Counted from the stretch's first letter, positions 49,404-61,444 are shown. The stretch: 64,000 nt of DNA from Chiridota heheva (GCA_020152595.1 JAIGNY010001510.1:2837501-2901500); one strand, 5' to 3'. Program-made: numbers and translations. Notes: generated by a model not told the origin, from the letters alone.

Positions 49404-49604
49404 AAATATCTGCTTTTAAAAAAGTGGAATGGGTAATGATAATGTAAATGTGCATTTTAATAGAGAAGAAAAATTATGCAAAGAACTTATTCCTTAATGG
49501 TAGCAGTAAATCTTTACAGTGTGCAGTATGTCCTGAATAAAAGTGTTTGTGGTTCCAAGAATAAGGAGTTCTTTATAGGACAACACCCCACTTGGAGCAT
49601 CACT

Positions 49605-49664
49605 CAAGTTCTTAAAGAGGGTAGGGTCAAGCAAGTTGCATCTTATATGAAAGAGGACTTCTAA
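49605..49664 (+). repeat. Solo fragment of TTAA MITE arm
   Basis: AGGGTCAAGCAAGTTGCATC then TTATATGAAAGAGGACTTCT matches the left arm of the element at 62892. No second arm is nearby. Confidence 0.6.
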
Positions 49665-51107
49665 GAACACCCTTTAAAAAAAGACTGTTGTGGCATTTGA
49701 TTATTTTGTATGGATAGTGAAAGAGAACAAAGTGATGTAGGTTTTAATTTATTCATTATAAAAAAGAATAGATACAAATTTATTATGCGCTTGTCAATTG
49801 TGTGACTCAACCCTGTGCATTATGGTTGGTAACTAAACTTTTCTTGTGATGTATTTACAAGAATAATACATAAAAAATTGTGAAGTGAGAAGAGTATATC
49901 TTTGAAGGTATATAGAAATATGAATTGAAAAATAAAATAGTACAATTTCATAATTACACATGGTCTTTGGTAAGTACCTGAATTGCTTGTGTAAAGAATG
50001 TTTAATTAAAAATACTAATGAAATGATATGTATTTTACAATGTTAATACATAACACTGTTTTTAGTTACAGGAGTATAGGCCTTGTTTGTTTAAAAGTGT
50101 AAAACAAAATTTGAAAAAGATACTGTATGTACACTGTAATATATGGTATTAAAACAAAGTTTGTTTTAATGTGTATGATAAATGCTACTATTTACCTGCT
50201 TTGAAGTTCAGAAAGGCAACAAAATATGTACTGTATTTAGTATCTTAAATGATTTGCATGTTGGCAAGAAATTCAATTTGTTTAATTATAGCAGAAACTT
50301 TTAAAATATATGTAAAGAAACCATGGTAATGCCTGCTAATACTGAAACTGGTTCTTCTGAAATAAATGCTACTCACACCGAATTAGACAGGTTGCAAGAT
50401 TACATTGTGTGCGTGATGGTGGGATGCAGGGAATTGCCATTTAGAAGGAGATCTATCAAGGCTTTAATGTATGAGTAGACCATGGCACAACAAGCAGGTC
50501 TGACGACAAGACCATAACAACAGACTTTTAAACCCGCTGGCTATGAACTCACAGCCTGTGCATGCCCCACTGCGCATATTATGTAACTGGCAACTCCCTA
50601 GCTGATGGAAAGTGCAGCATACCTTTTCAGAACCGCATCCGGTGAGATTAGCCTTGTTCATTTCAAATTTCAATTAATATTATTCTCCTTCATGGCTTCA
50701 CAATCTTTTTGTGACTCTTCAAAAAATATCTGGGTGTAATAAATATTTTGTAGTATATTTCTGAAACAGTCAAAATGTCTTAATGATACCATTCTTTATA
50801 TCACATTTTAGACCTGGCTATTGAAATATTGGATTGGCACCGGAACTTTTTGTGTGCATTCTTTAACGATGCCAATTTACATGATTTTTGCGAATAAAAA
50901 CAACGCCATAATATTCTGAATTAGCATTACTGAAATTGATTTTCGTGTCATAACCATTAAAATACAACCTTCAATAAATAGCAATCAATTTGAAGTCCAT
51001 ATTTATTATTTTGATTGAATACAATTTTAAATATAATTCTTTATTGAAAGATGGTAAATTTTGAGCATGTAGTCAACAATAATGGTCCTCTCGCATCCTG
51101 AGGGCCA

Positions 51108-52185
51108 CGGCAGAAAAAGAAACAAAATGGCACCTGAAGAAAGCATTCAAAACTCTTATTCCGTTAAGGAGATATTGAAGTTTAAAGTGTGGTATCATTT
51201 GTGTTGTTCTGAAATCAGACTAGTTGTGACATCACAGCCTCAGATTCCTCAAAGTATTGATGTATTCTGTCTTATTTTGTCCTGTGATTTTGTGGCTTAA
51301 AAATCATTGGATACAGTATGCCAGGAAAGTAGTAAGAACATAATCTTGTAAGGGTTTTATAATTAACCACATGAAGAAAGTTTAAAGAAAAATAATTCAA
51401 ATAGTAAAAAAAGTTAAATATATTGTCTCTAAAATACATTAACAATTGTTAAGAATGTGAGGATGAGGGTGCCAACCTTCCATAGTAGACTTACTACAGG
51501 AGTAATTTCTACATAGATAAGACATTGAGTTTAAACTTGAATAGCTCCTTAATGAAAAAAAATATTGAAGTAGCTTCTTCACCATTTTGTTTCTCTTAAA
51601 GTCATCCCTTAAGGAAATATTAGCTTGCAGCAAGCTTGCAGAATGCTTGCGACATGCCAACATGATTAGCTTGCGCAAGCGTGCTGCAAGCTTCCAGCAA
51701 GAGTGCTGCAAGCTAGTATTTGGAACAAATTATTTTGTGCAAGCTAGCAAAAACTATCTGCAAGCTTACGCAAGCTAGCAAAACCTGTTTGCAAACTTGC
51801 GCAAGCTAACAAATATTTTATGCTAGCTTGTGCAAGCTAATGTTAGCTTACACAAGCTAGCAAGCTAGTATTTGTTCCAAATATTAGCTTGCTGCAAGCT
51901 TGCAGCACGCTTGTGCAAGCTTGCAGCACGCTTGTGCAAGCTTGCAGCAAGCTTGTGCAAGCTTACAGCAAGCTTGTGCAAGCTTGCAACATGCTTGCAC
52001 AAGCTTGCAGCATGCCCGAGCAAGCTTGCAGTACACTTGTGCAATCTTGCAGCATGCTTGCGCAAGCTTGCACCATGCCTGCGCAAGCTAAAAATTGTTA
52101 GCATGTTGCAAGTGTGCTGCACACTAAAATTTCTGTGAGGGCTCTTTCATATAAAATAAACTGTTTTGACCACTAAGCTAATCCT
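51108..52185 (+). mobile_element. Long-TIR TTAA MITE, copy 2, interrupted
   Basis: The left arm (51108-51245) contains ATTCCGTTAAGGAGATATTG and GGTATCATTTGTGT. The right arm begins near 51510 (TAGATAAGACATTGAG.. AATAGCTCCTTAATG) and is split by the 21-bp-repeat element before resuming at 52139 (GGCTCTTTCATATAAAATAA) and ending CTAAGCTAATCCT, with TTAA at 52186-52189. The interior shares TGATTTTGTGGCTTAAAAAT with copy 3. Confidence 0.75.
51605..52139. mobile_element. MITE-like insert carrying 21-bp AAGCTTG minisatellite
   Basis: Ends are inverted: CCCTTAAGGAAATATTAG at the left and CTAAAATTTCTGTGAGGG at the right. The interior is made of variants of GCTTGCAGCACGCTTGTGCA; the clean tandem array with 21-bp period is 51893-52090. 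Because 21 is a multiple of 3, several frames stay open and show a 7-residue repeat (ACASLQH). These are not taken as genes. Confidence 0.72.
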
Positions 52186-53971
52186 TTAATTTGAATAATT
52201 AGCACTTTGAACAAAACTTCAATAAGCTATATGCATTTTAATGTGAGTACAAACTCACACAGGGTTTTTTGCTGGTTTATGCGAAAAATTAAATTCATCA
52301 ACAAAATGGACAAGCAAACACTATTCCATCAGCATTTGCTTTGTAAAGGTTAGTCGTATACAAACTGCGGCTCGTTAGTATGTGTAACTTTCAATATCTA
52401 CTCCATGCATCCATACAGATATACAGTAGTTTGCCATACTGAAATAAACATTAAATCTGATATAATGTGCTATATTCCCTGCGTTGAATTTATTGGGCAT
52501 TGGTTTGAAATGTTGTTCATTGAGTTATTTTGATCTAAAGTATCAGTTACACACAGTCTTACAAAGACTTTACAGTGTTATTTTTACCATATCATTTTTT
52601 TCTATATACTGTATATAGGTGAAGATTTTCTGAAATTTCTAGCCAGTTGGGGAAATTACACCCCCACAATACTGAATAGCATTGCTTCCTTTCATAATAG
52701 AAAATAATTTTGATTCTTTACTTGCAATTACTATAAAGAGTTTAAATCACTGTAGTGCTATTCAGTATGCAGACATTGTATGTGCAATATTTACAATCTT
52801 TCAGGTTAATTTCATGGATGTGTACTTATTTGAAAGAAAATATTTTTGTGATTCATTTTGTAAAAAAATAACTGATTTTTCACACCAGTGAACTCCAATG
52901 GAGATAATTGAGTTCTAATATACTGTTGATACTAAAATCACAGTGATGAATGAATACTTGATATATTTAGGCAAAAACAAACATTTGTTATTCGCTGACT
53001 TATTATGCGGTAAATTCTTTTTAATGTAAACATTTTTTGTATGGGTAAAATTGAAGTCTGCCAGAATTACCCTAAAAATGTTTGCATTTATATGTTCAGT
53101 TTGTACTGCTTTGTGCAAGACATAATTACACTTCATAGCAACAACCTGGGCACCAAGCAACCGCAAAGTTCAAATATCTGGTATTTTTAAAGTTCTGGTT
53201 AGATCCGGCACAATTTCACAGGAGAGCTGGTGCAACAATGGTTGCAGTGTCCGAAAGAGTACTTGCAAGGGGAAATTAGATAAAGCCCTGTGTATCACCA
53301 AAGAGGTTCCGAAGTACTCAATGCTGCTTTAAACTAGTACTGTCACGACATGTCTATTTATCACGATATCGCTATATCTCTTTTCCCACGACATGAAATA
53401 TGCCTCTCGACATATCGCTATACCAAAAACTAATACTCAACTAAGAAATTTTCACGCAACTAGGCTAGGCTACTTCGTACATTACAATTCTAATGTTACA
53501 GTATTAAATCCAAAAGTCAAGTTTAGGCCATTAAAAATGTTCAAAAATATCGCGAAACATAAAAAATAACTAATTAAAAATCGTGCTCCGTCACCCCACA
53601 CTGGCACATTCCAGTGTAAGTTGGCAAAAAGAATGAAAAATTGGCCCAGAACATGCCTCTCAGGCTCTCACTTTGATGATTCATGGTCTCGTTGACTGGA
53701 TTACCAAACACGTGTGTGATGCGTGATGAACGTAACAGTCAAGCGATCATGTCGTCTGCTAGATCTGCAAATCATTTTTTAGTGACATTAGCAATTTGTG
53801 TCGTCAGTCAGTTTTCTTGAAAAGTATCGCGATGTACCAATATATCCCAAATTTGCGATATTTTTCTCCACGATATTGGATTTGTAATAGAGCCATGTTG
53901 TGACAGCACTAGTTTGAACACTGTTATTTCCAGGGATGAGAATGTTTTAGTCATGAAATGTTACTTAAAGG

Positions 53972-54320
53972 TTAACCCTTACTCCCACGTGGCGATATTA
54001 TCGCTGTTTTGGGTGCCCCATCTTCGACCACGCCTCCCAAGCACATTTTTTAAAAGCGCTGGTAGAGTAAGGATTAATCAACCCACGACAAGTGTGCCAA
54101 CTCAAAAATATATGCAGCATGGTCCCGGTGGGTGGCTCACTGGGTCACTGAAATGGAATGAGCCCGACTTTGCTGCTTGGAAGACAGAGGACCCTTCAAT
54201 AATCAGCCTGTGCTTAACCGTTACTCTACCACACAGCAATATTATAGCCGTTTTGGGTGCCCCATCTTTGACCCCGCCTCCCAAGCGTGTTTTCAAAAAA
54301 GTGCTGGTAGAGTAAGGGTT
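53972..54320 (+). mobile_element. Two-unit MITE, copy C
   Basis: TTAACCCTTACTC at the left and GGTAGAGTAAGGGTT at the right; same spacer as copies A and B (ACAAGTGTGCCAACTC, GGGTCACTGAAATGG, GAAGACAGAGGACCC). The best-preserved outer ends of the three. Confidence 0.85.
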
Positions 54321-54326
54321 GAATCT

Positions 54327-54597
54327 CATCAAGCCTCCAGAGCGTATGAAGCCAGTGCATTAAACCCATTTTTAATGGTGAAAAGTGGACGAGTGTACTT
54401 TGACTTTCCCTGCATGGGACACCAGTCCATCGCAGGTGAACTCCCCAGCCGAAACTCAGTTTCACAGCTGAGGGAACTGGAGCAAATGGGATAAAGTGTC
54501 TTGCTCAAGGACCCAGCACAGCATCCTGGCTGAAATTCGATCCCAGTACCTTTTGAGTAAGAGACACTCTAACCACTGTGCTACTGTACTCTCTAGT
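54327..54597 (-). repeat. tRNA-derived SINE (minus)
   Basis: On the minus strand GTAGCACAGTGGTTAGAGTG (A box, 54585-54566) and GGGATCGAATTTC (B box, 54544-54532), followed by a body with CCTTGAGCAAGACACTTTAT. Inserted directly beside MITE copy C. Confidence 0.72.
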
Positions 54598-55130
54598 CTC
54601 CTGGTGGGGGCCCAGGGGACGAAGCCCCTAGAATCTCTGCGGATTTGAGGCTAAAAAATAGGCCTAAATTTAACTGAATTTTGCATGTTGTAACTGTTAC
54701 AAATTCAATCATAAGTTGAAGATGCCAACCCAACAGGGCCAAAACTTCCTAAGAGGTTTTTAAATTCCTGGTTGGGAGGTAAACTTGAGAAGTTTTTAAA
54801 ATCATATTGAAAAAATTGAAGAGAAATTGGGTAAAATTCTTGGGAATAAAATAAGTAAAATAAGTAAAATTAGTATTGAGTAAAATATTTAGAAAATTGC
54901 AAAAAAATGCCCAGTAATTGGCCAAAATTTCCCCCCAAAATGAGCAAATTTTAATTAAAATTTCGGAATAGCTAAAGGAATTTTTCCGAAAATTAAACAA
55001 AAACTGCCCAAATATGAAGCAAATTTCCTGAAATGTGAAGAAAATTTCCTGAAAATGAAGGAAAATTTCCAGAATGTTGACGGGTATACATTTCCTGAAA
55101 ATTAGAGATTTCCCACCTAGATGCAAGTTG
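54598..55130. repeat. hAT-like end plus degenerate AAATTGAAG repeats
   Basis: It begins GGGGGCCCAGGGGACGAAGC, similar to subterminal hAT sequence, then 54740-55110 repeats units around TTTCCTGAAAATGAAGGAAA. Third locus of this kind in the window. Confidence 0.45.
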
Positions 55131-55149
55131 AACATTAAAAAAAACTTAA

Positions 55150-55910
55150 TTTATCTTACTGTACCTTACCTTACCATACTGTGCTTTACCTTACCTTACC
55201 TTACCTTACTGTATCTTACTAACCTTACCTTACCTTACTGTACCTTACCTTACCTTGCCTTGCTGTACCTTGCCTTACCCTACCTTACTGTACCTTACCT
55301 TACTGTACTGTACCTTACCTTACTGTACCTTACCTTACTGTACCTTACCTTACTGTACCTTACCTTACTGTACTTACCTTACTGTACCTTACCTTACTGT
55401 ACCTTACTGTACCTTACTGTACCTTACTGTACCTTACCTTACTGTACCTTACCTTACTGTACCTTACCTTACTGTACCTTACCTTACTGTACCTTACTGT
55501 ACCTTACTGTACCTTGCCTTACCCTACCTTACTGCACCTTACCTTACTGTACTGCACCTTACCTTACTGTACCTTACCTTACTGTACCTTACCTTACTGT
55601 ACCTTACCTTACTGTACCTTACCTTACTGTACCTTACCTTACTGTACCTTACTGTACCTTACTGTACCTTACTGTACCTTACCTTACTGTACCTTACCTT
55701 ACTGTACCTTACCTTACTGTACCTTACCTTACTGTACCTTACTGTACCTTACTGTACCTTACTGTACCTTACCTTACTGTACCTTACCTTACTGTACCTT
55801 ACCTTACTGTACCTTACCTTACTGTACCTTACTGTACCTTACCTTACTGTACCTTACCTTACTGTACCTTACCTTACTGTACCTTACCTTACTGTACCTT
55901 ACCTTACCGC
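55150..55910 (+). repeat. Minisatellite of 10/15-bp CCTTACTGTA units
   Basis: About 750 bp built from CCTTACTGTA and CCTTACCTTACTGTA. It abuts the 3' end of the minus-strand LINE at 55911. The 346-codon Thr/Val/Pro/Tyr/Leu frame running through it follows from the unit sequence, not selection. Confidence 0.93.
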
Positions 55911-56842
55911 TCTCCTCTCCTGACTGTGGAGATTGAGACTTCATGGAGCAGCTTCTTCCATTTCTTCCTGTTTCTTGCAAATTCTGTTGCCTCCCTCCAA
56001 CTATTCCACCCAAACTCCTTCCTCTCTTTCTCAACTGTCCTTCTCCAAGTTGTTTTTGGTCCTCATCTTTTCCTGCTTCTTTCTGGAACACATGGCAATG
56101 CAATTTTTGCATAATAATTATTTTCTCTCCTAAGCGCATGCCCAATCCTTTTCCATCTTCTTGTCTAAATTGTCTTGCTAATTGGTATTGTTTGTATTCT
56201 TTTATATAATTCATCATTGCTGATCTTCATTGGCCATTTTATGTTCATGATTTTCCATTAGGCTTTTCCTTTAAAATATGTCCAGTTTATGTCCGTCTGA
56301 TTTGTTAAACTTCCAGGTTTCAGCGCCATAAAGTAACACTGATGTAACAACATTGGTGTGAAAAATTATAAGTTTGGTTTTTCTCTTGTATATGTTTGAG
56401 TTCCATATTTGATTAAGTTGTTTAAATGTGGTCAGTGCTCAGGAGATTCCCTTCTTATGTCATCTTCAGTGCCTCCATCTTTAGACAATGTTGTGCCCAA
56501 ATATACAAACTTGTCTATATCTTCTAGCTTGTTATCTGATACAGTTATTGCTTTTCTGCTGTTATTGTTCATCCTCATTGTCTTTTGTCTTCTTTTCATT
56601 CATTTTCAGCCCAACATATCTTCCAATTTTATGAAGTCGAGATGTTTTCTTCCGTAGATTTTCCATTGTGTTTGAAATTAAAGCAATATCATCAGCATAA
56701 TCCAGATCTTCTAATGTTGTGTACATGTCCCATCTGATTCTAAGTCTATAGTTGTCTGTGGTTGCCTTCATAATCCAGTCTAGTGCTAGGATGAAGAGGA
56801 ATCCTGACATTGCACATCCTTGCCTGACTCCTGTGTTGTTAA
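55911..56842 (-). mobile_element. LINE fragment (RT C-terminal half), minus
   Basis: Reading leftward: NTGVRQGCAMSGFLFILALD (RT motif), TLEDLDYADDIALISNTMEN (catalytic YADD), LKMNEKKTK, then in broken frames FVYLGTTLSKDGGTEDDI, SVLLYGAETWK and finally ARNRKKWKKLLHEVSIS at about 55990-55925. Motif order is that of the post-RT region of a widespread marine-invertebrate LINE type. The 5' side is lost at the (AAT)n tract. Confidence 0.8.
56562..56842 (-). pseudogene. LINE reverse transcriptase, catalytic part
   Basis: Contiguous frame with GVRQGCAMSGFLFILALDWI, DLDYADDIALISN and RYVGLKMNEKKTK: RT blocks B, C and D. The catalytic aspartate pair is intact. The frame stops near 56562 after EDEQ. 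Upstream residues are encoded by microsatellite only, so the protein is truncated. Confidence 0.8.
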
Positions 56843-57030
<188 letters not shown>

Positions 57031-57720
57031 AGTATACTTCTTATAAAGCGCAATACACACTAAAGTCTCATTGCGCTGAAAAAAAAGAAGAAAATAAATA
57101 AATAAAACAAACGGGGGAAAATAGGGAACAACTTATAGAAGTGTGAAAAGTTGTATGTGTTTTTAATAATGATTTAAAGTTAGTTACAGTTTGAGCCTCT
57201 TTGTTATGTGTTGGTAGATTGTTCCAGAGAAAAGCAACTAAAGATTAAAACGAATGATGACCATATGACTTTGTAGAAACAGAAGGAGGTAGGAGCAATA
57301 ACTTAGAACTAGAGCGTAGACAGCGAGCTGGAGTGTACATGTGGATAAGATCCAGTAAGTAAGTGGGAGCAAGGTTGCGGACACATTTGATGCTAACAGA
57401 AGAACTTTGAAGTTGATGCGCGATTTAACAGGGAGCCAGTGTAAGTTGTGAAGGATTGGAGTTATATGAGTGAATGGTTTAGAACGTGTAACCAGTCTTG
57501 CAGCAGAGTTCTGTATGCGTTGCAGTTTAGCGAGTTGACAATCGGGGAGACCATATAACAAACTATTACAGCTATCCAAGTTTGAGGACACAAATGCATG
57601 TACAAGTATTTCAGTTGCTTATTGATCCAGATAGTTACGGATTTTTTCCAATCTTGTGTAGAGCATGAGAAGCTGCCATGCTTATTTTATTAACATTTTG
57701 GTTCCTATTCAAATTTATTT
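57031..57720 (-). mobile_element. L2/CR1-like LINE 3' part, minus
   Basis: The minus frame 57591-57238 has SSNLDSCNSLLYGLPDCQLA and LQRIQNSAARLVTRSKPFTH then HITPILHNLHWLPVKSRINF, the classic conserved C-terminal block of L2/CR1-like ORF2. Upstream ISMAASHALHKIGK and IRNYLDQ lie in another frame; downstream LWNNLPTHNKEAQTVTNFKS is also shifted. The 3' UTR contains AAAGCGC-type sequence and runs into (ATT)n. Confidence 0.85.
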
Positions 57721-57725
57721 TTATG

Positions 57726-58503
57726 AAAAGGATCATTAACCAAAGACTAAACTGGTTCCTTGAGACCAACAGAATCCTTTCCCCTCACTAAAGCAGCTTC
57801 CAGAAATGTTGCAATACACTGGATCACTTAATTACGCTCGACACTGCTACCCGGGAATCCTTTGCAAAAGGGAACACCTCATTGCCATCTTTTTCGACCT
57901 CGAGAAAGCTTTGACTACTTGGAAATATGGCATTATCCGCAAACTTTGCACCTTCAGCCTCAGAGGCCACCTCCCCATCTTTTATTAAAAACTTCCTCTC
58001 ACTTAGGCAGTTCCAAGTTTGTATTGGCTACACCCTCTCCAACCCCTACCCCCAAGAAGATGGCATCCATTAGGGCAGCATACTCTCCCCTACTCTCTTC
58101 AACCTGAGCGTTAATGACATTGCGGACAACCTTGGTCCCAACATCAAACGTGTCCTTCACGTGGACAACTTCACTATCTTCTACTCTTCCCCTAGCTTTC
58201 CTCTAGTCGAAAATAGGCTCCAACTCAGCCTCAACCGGCTGCAAGACTGGTGCAACAATAATGGTTTTAAATTCTCCAAAGACAAGACAAGTCTGCATGC
58301 ACTTTTGTCATTTCAACAACTTCCTGCCCAACCCAAACCTTGTGCTCAATGGCAATCGCATCCCTAAAGTTGAACACACTAAGTTCCTGGGTTTAACTCT
58401 AGACCTCAAGCTCTGCTACAAGCAACACATCACCAATCTGAAACAGAAATGCAGCAGCTCTCTCAACTTCTCCGCCTCCTTTCCATCACCACTTGGGGTG
58501 TGA
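57726..58503 (+). pseudogene. LINE reverse transcriptase, frameshifted
   Basis: Successive pieces: HLIAIFFDLEKALTTWKYGI (RT block A, with the catalytic Asp in FFDLEKA), SILSPTLFNLSVNDIADNL (block B), then HVDNFTIFYSS where the usual YADD/FADD has become HVDN, and LQDWCNNNGFKFSKDKT and KFLGLTLDLKL. At least three frameshifts and a stop are present. The damaged block C indicates an inactive copy. Confidence 0.82.
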
Positions 58504-58734
58504 ACCGCCATGCTCTCCTGAAAATCTTTAGGCTTACCATTTAAGCCAAGCATGACTATGGCAATATTGCCTACTGTGTTGCTCACAACTCTTACCTCAA
58601 CCACATCAACACCATCCAAAATGAACCCCTCAGGCTTTCTCTGGGTAACTACAGGACCTCTCCAATCACCAGCCTTCATGTTGAAGCCAATGAACTCCCC
58701 TTTCTGCTAAGGTGTATAAAGCTTAGCCTCTCCT

Positions 58735-59421
58735 ATGCTTTTAAAGTCCTTGCCAACACCCAGAACTATCTTTACAACCTCATTAGGTACCCCAATTTCT
58801 CCACCCTCTTTGATAGGAATAAAACCCTATCCCCTCCCTTTAGCTTACGCATCATATCAGACCTCCTTTATCTCAGCATCAACCCTGCCACTCTTGGTAC
58901 CTTCTCCTGGCCCACTTTTCCCCCTTGGGTCATTTCCCAAAACCCTTTCTGACATCAAACCGCTTTTCGCTTCCCTTGTTTGTGACCGCTGGCAAACCTC
59001 ATGGGACTCCCAAATTGATAACAAACTCTATGTCATCCAACCCACCATTCTGATTAAACTCACCATCCACAACCTCTCTCGTGTCGACAACTTTCAAAGT
59101 ACCTGTCTTAGAATAGGTCACACCCACCTCACCTCACCTCACCTTCTTATTGGCTCCCCCCAATCCCTCTGCAACAATTGCCATTGCACCCTCACAGTCA
59201 ATCACCTTCTCCTTGCTTGCCCCCTGTATAACTTTCCAGAGCTTCTCTCGCTCCCCACAGCTCAATTGCTGAGTTCTTCCAGAAAAACCCTCTTGATAGA
59301 ATTACCTTCTTCCTTCACCATGCTTCCCTCTACAACCATATTTAGTCCTCCTCTCCCACCTCCCCCTCTCTACTTTTTTTTCTTCACCCATGCACCTCCT
59401 CTCTCGATCCCAGCTTTCTGA
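58735..59421 (+). pseudogene. LINE ORF2 C-terminus with zinc knuckle
   Basis: A 228-codon frame. It contains PKTLSDIKPLFASLVCDRWQ and IDNKLYVIQPTILIKLTIHN, then CLRIGHTHLTS and the knuckle CNNCHCTLTVNHLLLACPLY (C-x2-C-x7-H-x4-C), typical of the C-terminus of RNase H-bearing I-like LINEs. RNase H itself is missing here by internal deletion. Confidence 0.75.
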
Positions 59422-59730
59422 CTTTTAGTTCTTGTATTTCAATCTCCCCCTGTTTTCTTTCCTTCCTACCTCTAGAATGATCTAACCTCTCAGGCACAAT
59501 TTGACCCTCGTTGTCGTGGTGCCATTAAGCTCTCATCAAACAAACAAACAAACTTAATCTCCCACTAACAGAGTAATTGGTCAAGTTGGCCTAGCCTTCT
59601 GAAATTGAAAATCTGGCAAATTTGTTGCCCTTTTGCTTACCAATTGAGTGAGCAAGACTGGTGAATAAATGCTTTACTAAGGATGAAGTCTACATCAAGA
59701 ATTTGAATTTGAAAATATCATCTGCTCTTA

Positions 59731-60062
59731 CGTTTGTTTGTTTGTTTGACGATGGCTTAACGGCACCACAACAACTAAGGTCAAATTGTGCCCGAGAGGT
59801 CGGATCATTCTAGAGGTAGGAAGTAAAGGAAACAGGGGGAGAATGAGATAAATTTAAGGACAAAAGGTCAGAAAGCTGTGATTGTGAGGGGAGGTGCATG
59901 TTTGAAACAAAAACAAAGTAGAGAGGGGGGTGGAAGAGGAGAATTAAATATATTCGTAGAGGAAGACATGATGAAGGAAGGAGATAATTTTATCCGGAGG
60001 ATTTTTCTGGAAGAACTCAGCAATTGAGTTGTAGGGAGCGAGGGAAGCTCTGGGAAGTATGT
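59731..60062 (-). mobile_element. LINE 3' end, inverted copy
   Basis: Starts with GTTTGTTTGTTTGACGATGG, the complement of the (CAAA)n tail of the neighbouring LINE, and continues as the complement of its last ~330 bp (CAAATTGTGCCCGAGAGGT; GGAAGAACTCAGCAATTGAG). The two copies face each other tail-to-tail with 170 bp between. Confidence 0.85.
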
Positions 60063-60738
60063 ATTTAGATAGGTGCAAGATGATTTGGGTAAAAAGAAGC
60101 TAAATATTATGTCATAGAATGAAGGGTTTTCTATCAGAAGAAATAACCTTTGTTTGTGAATTGAAATTCTTCCTCATTACTGTCAGACATTTTACAACAA
60201 CATATACATTTCTTAATTATATGGGATTCACGTCATATTACTACTACTGTATACTGTAGTACAACTTTACATCTACATAGGTGATAATGAAGTAGCAAAT
60301 TTTTCCAAGCTTCCACATGTAACTTAAAAGCTTTTTTTTGCTCAAAACAGGCGATCTCGATCCAAAAATGCTATTCTCCACCATATCAAATAACACAACG
60401 AGGATTTTCTTTGAATTGCTAATTGCAGAATAAATATTTTAGTCTCCACTGAGTCAGATTCTTTGCTCTAGTGGTTACATCATAAATGCTTTACAATCTG
60501 TTTGCCAAACCTGTGAGGAGGTTGTAGTGTATTTAATAGCTGAACCAGAGATAACATAACAAATTGAAGGACTTCTTTTCAAGACACATAAGTATCAAGT
60601 TTTTGTTGATGTGAGAGGTACAGATGTTTAACAAATTACATATGTAGAAACTCAGTCAGGTTGAATAAGCTTAAAACAGAGTAGAGGGTCACTGACCATA
60701 GGTAGAAAATTCTAGGGGTTATTGTACTACCAGTCCAT

Positions 60739-60786
60739 AATGGTATTTTGGCCAAAAAATTAATGGTATTTTGGCCAAAAAATACT
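60739..60786 (+). repeat. 24-bp direct duplication
   Basis: AATGGTATTTTGGCCAAAAA occurs twice back to back (about 60739 and 60763). Confidence 0.8.
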
Positions 60787-60939
60787 TATGTAAAATGTAC
60801 AATGAATACAAAATCAAGCAGCAAGTTTGGCAACCAGAACCAAAAGGTTTCGTGGTTCGGATGCTTTTTTTTCATGCTAATTGATTTTGTATTAACTGTT
60901 AATGTCATTGCATATCGTCAAATATTTGACATGACATGA

Positions 60940-61380
60940 ATCATTCTTGAGATATTGTGTTAACAAGTTCTTTTCAGCAAAATCCTATTAAGCCCCGCCC
61001 TTTATGCATATTAATGTTATTCAATGTTTTTATGAAATGAACACGTAAAAACTAGCTTATATCAAATTTTTACTAAATATGAACAAAACAGACATGTGGT
61101 TGTTAAAATATGAGCATTTCAAGATAATTACATTCAGCCCTGTCCATCCATAAATATGCATGACATCACTACCAAAGACAATAGAGCATATCTATGGACC
61201 ATAGGCTATTTGTGTACCACATATGACATGAATCCAGTGTAGCGTTCTTGAGATATTGTGCTGCAGAACTTGCTGTCACAGACACATACATACAAACACA
61301 CATACATACACACATACACAAATGCACACACCAGCATGACTGCATAGGTTCCTTATGCTTTTAGCATCGGAAGCAAAAAT
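60940..61380 (+). repeat. Dispersed repeat with CA/CATA microsatellite
   Basis: TTCTTGAGATATTGTG appears near 60944 and 61249; after the second copy come (CATA)n/(CACA)n at 61270-61325, then CATGACTGCATAGGTTCC and TTTTAGCATCGGAAGCAAAA. Looks like parts of one dispersed repeat family. Confidence 0.5.
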
Positions 61381-61444
61381 TGTGTCCATGCCCATTTTGT
61401 GGTAATGTAACCTTGTCTCTACCCATTGCTCCTTATAAAACTAC

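Larger units (their letters stand above)
48306..49742. mobile_element. 1.4-kb terminal-inverted-repeat element
   Basis: ACTATCCATACAAAATAGTT then AAATGCCAAGACAG and AAGGGTGTTCTT (about 48327-48385) are mirrored by AAGAACACCCTTT, GTGGCATTTGATTATTTTGT and ATGGATAGT at 49665-49723. Arms are about 60-80 bp. No transposase frame inside. It contains the nested two-unit MITE copy B and a solo fragment of the TTAA MITE arm (49605-49664). Confidence 0.7.
57721..59560 (+). mobile_element. I/Jockey-like LINE, 5'-truncated with intact 3' end
   Basis: Begins within RT (MKRIINQRLNWFLETNRILS near 57723) and ends with CATCAAACAAACAAACAAAC at about 59535-59550, a (CAAA)n tail. Related to 42419-43515 but with the RNase H segment deleted between CPLGS-like sequence near 58925 and FPKTLSDIKPLF. 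A third, minus-strand copy of the last 330 bp is at 59731-60062. Confidence 0.85.

Noticed and set aside
55074-56114. 346-codon frame rich in Thr-Val-Pro-Tyr-Leu
   Set aside because: It is a minisatellite read in an open frame; other frames of the same array are also open and it runs into the antisense strand of a LINE.
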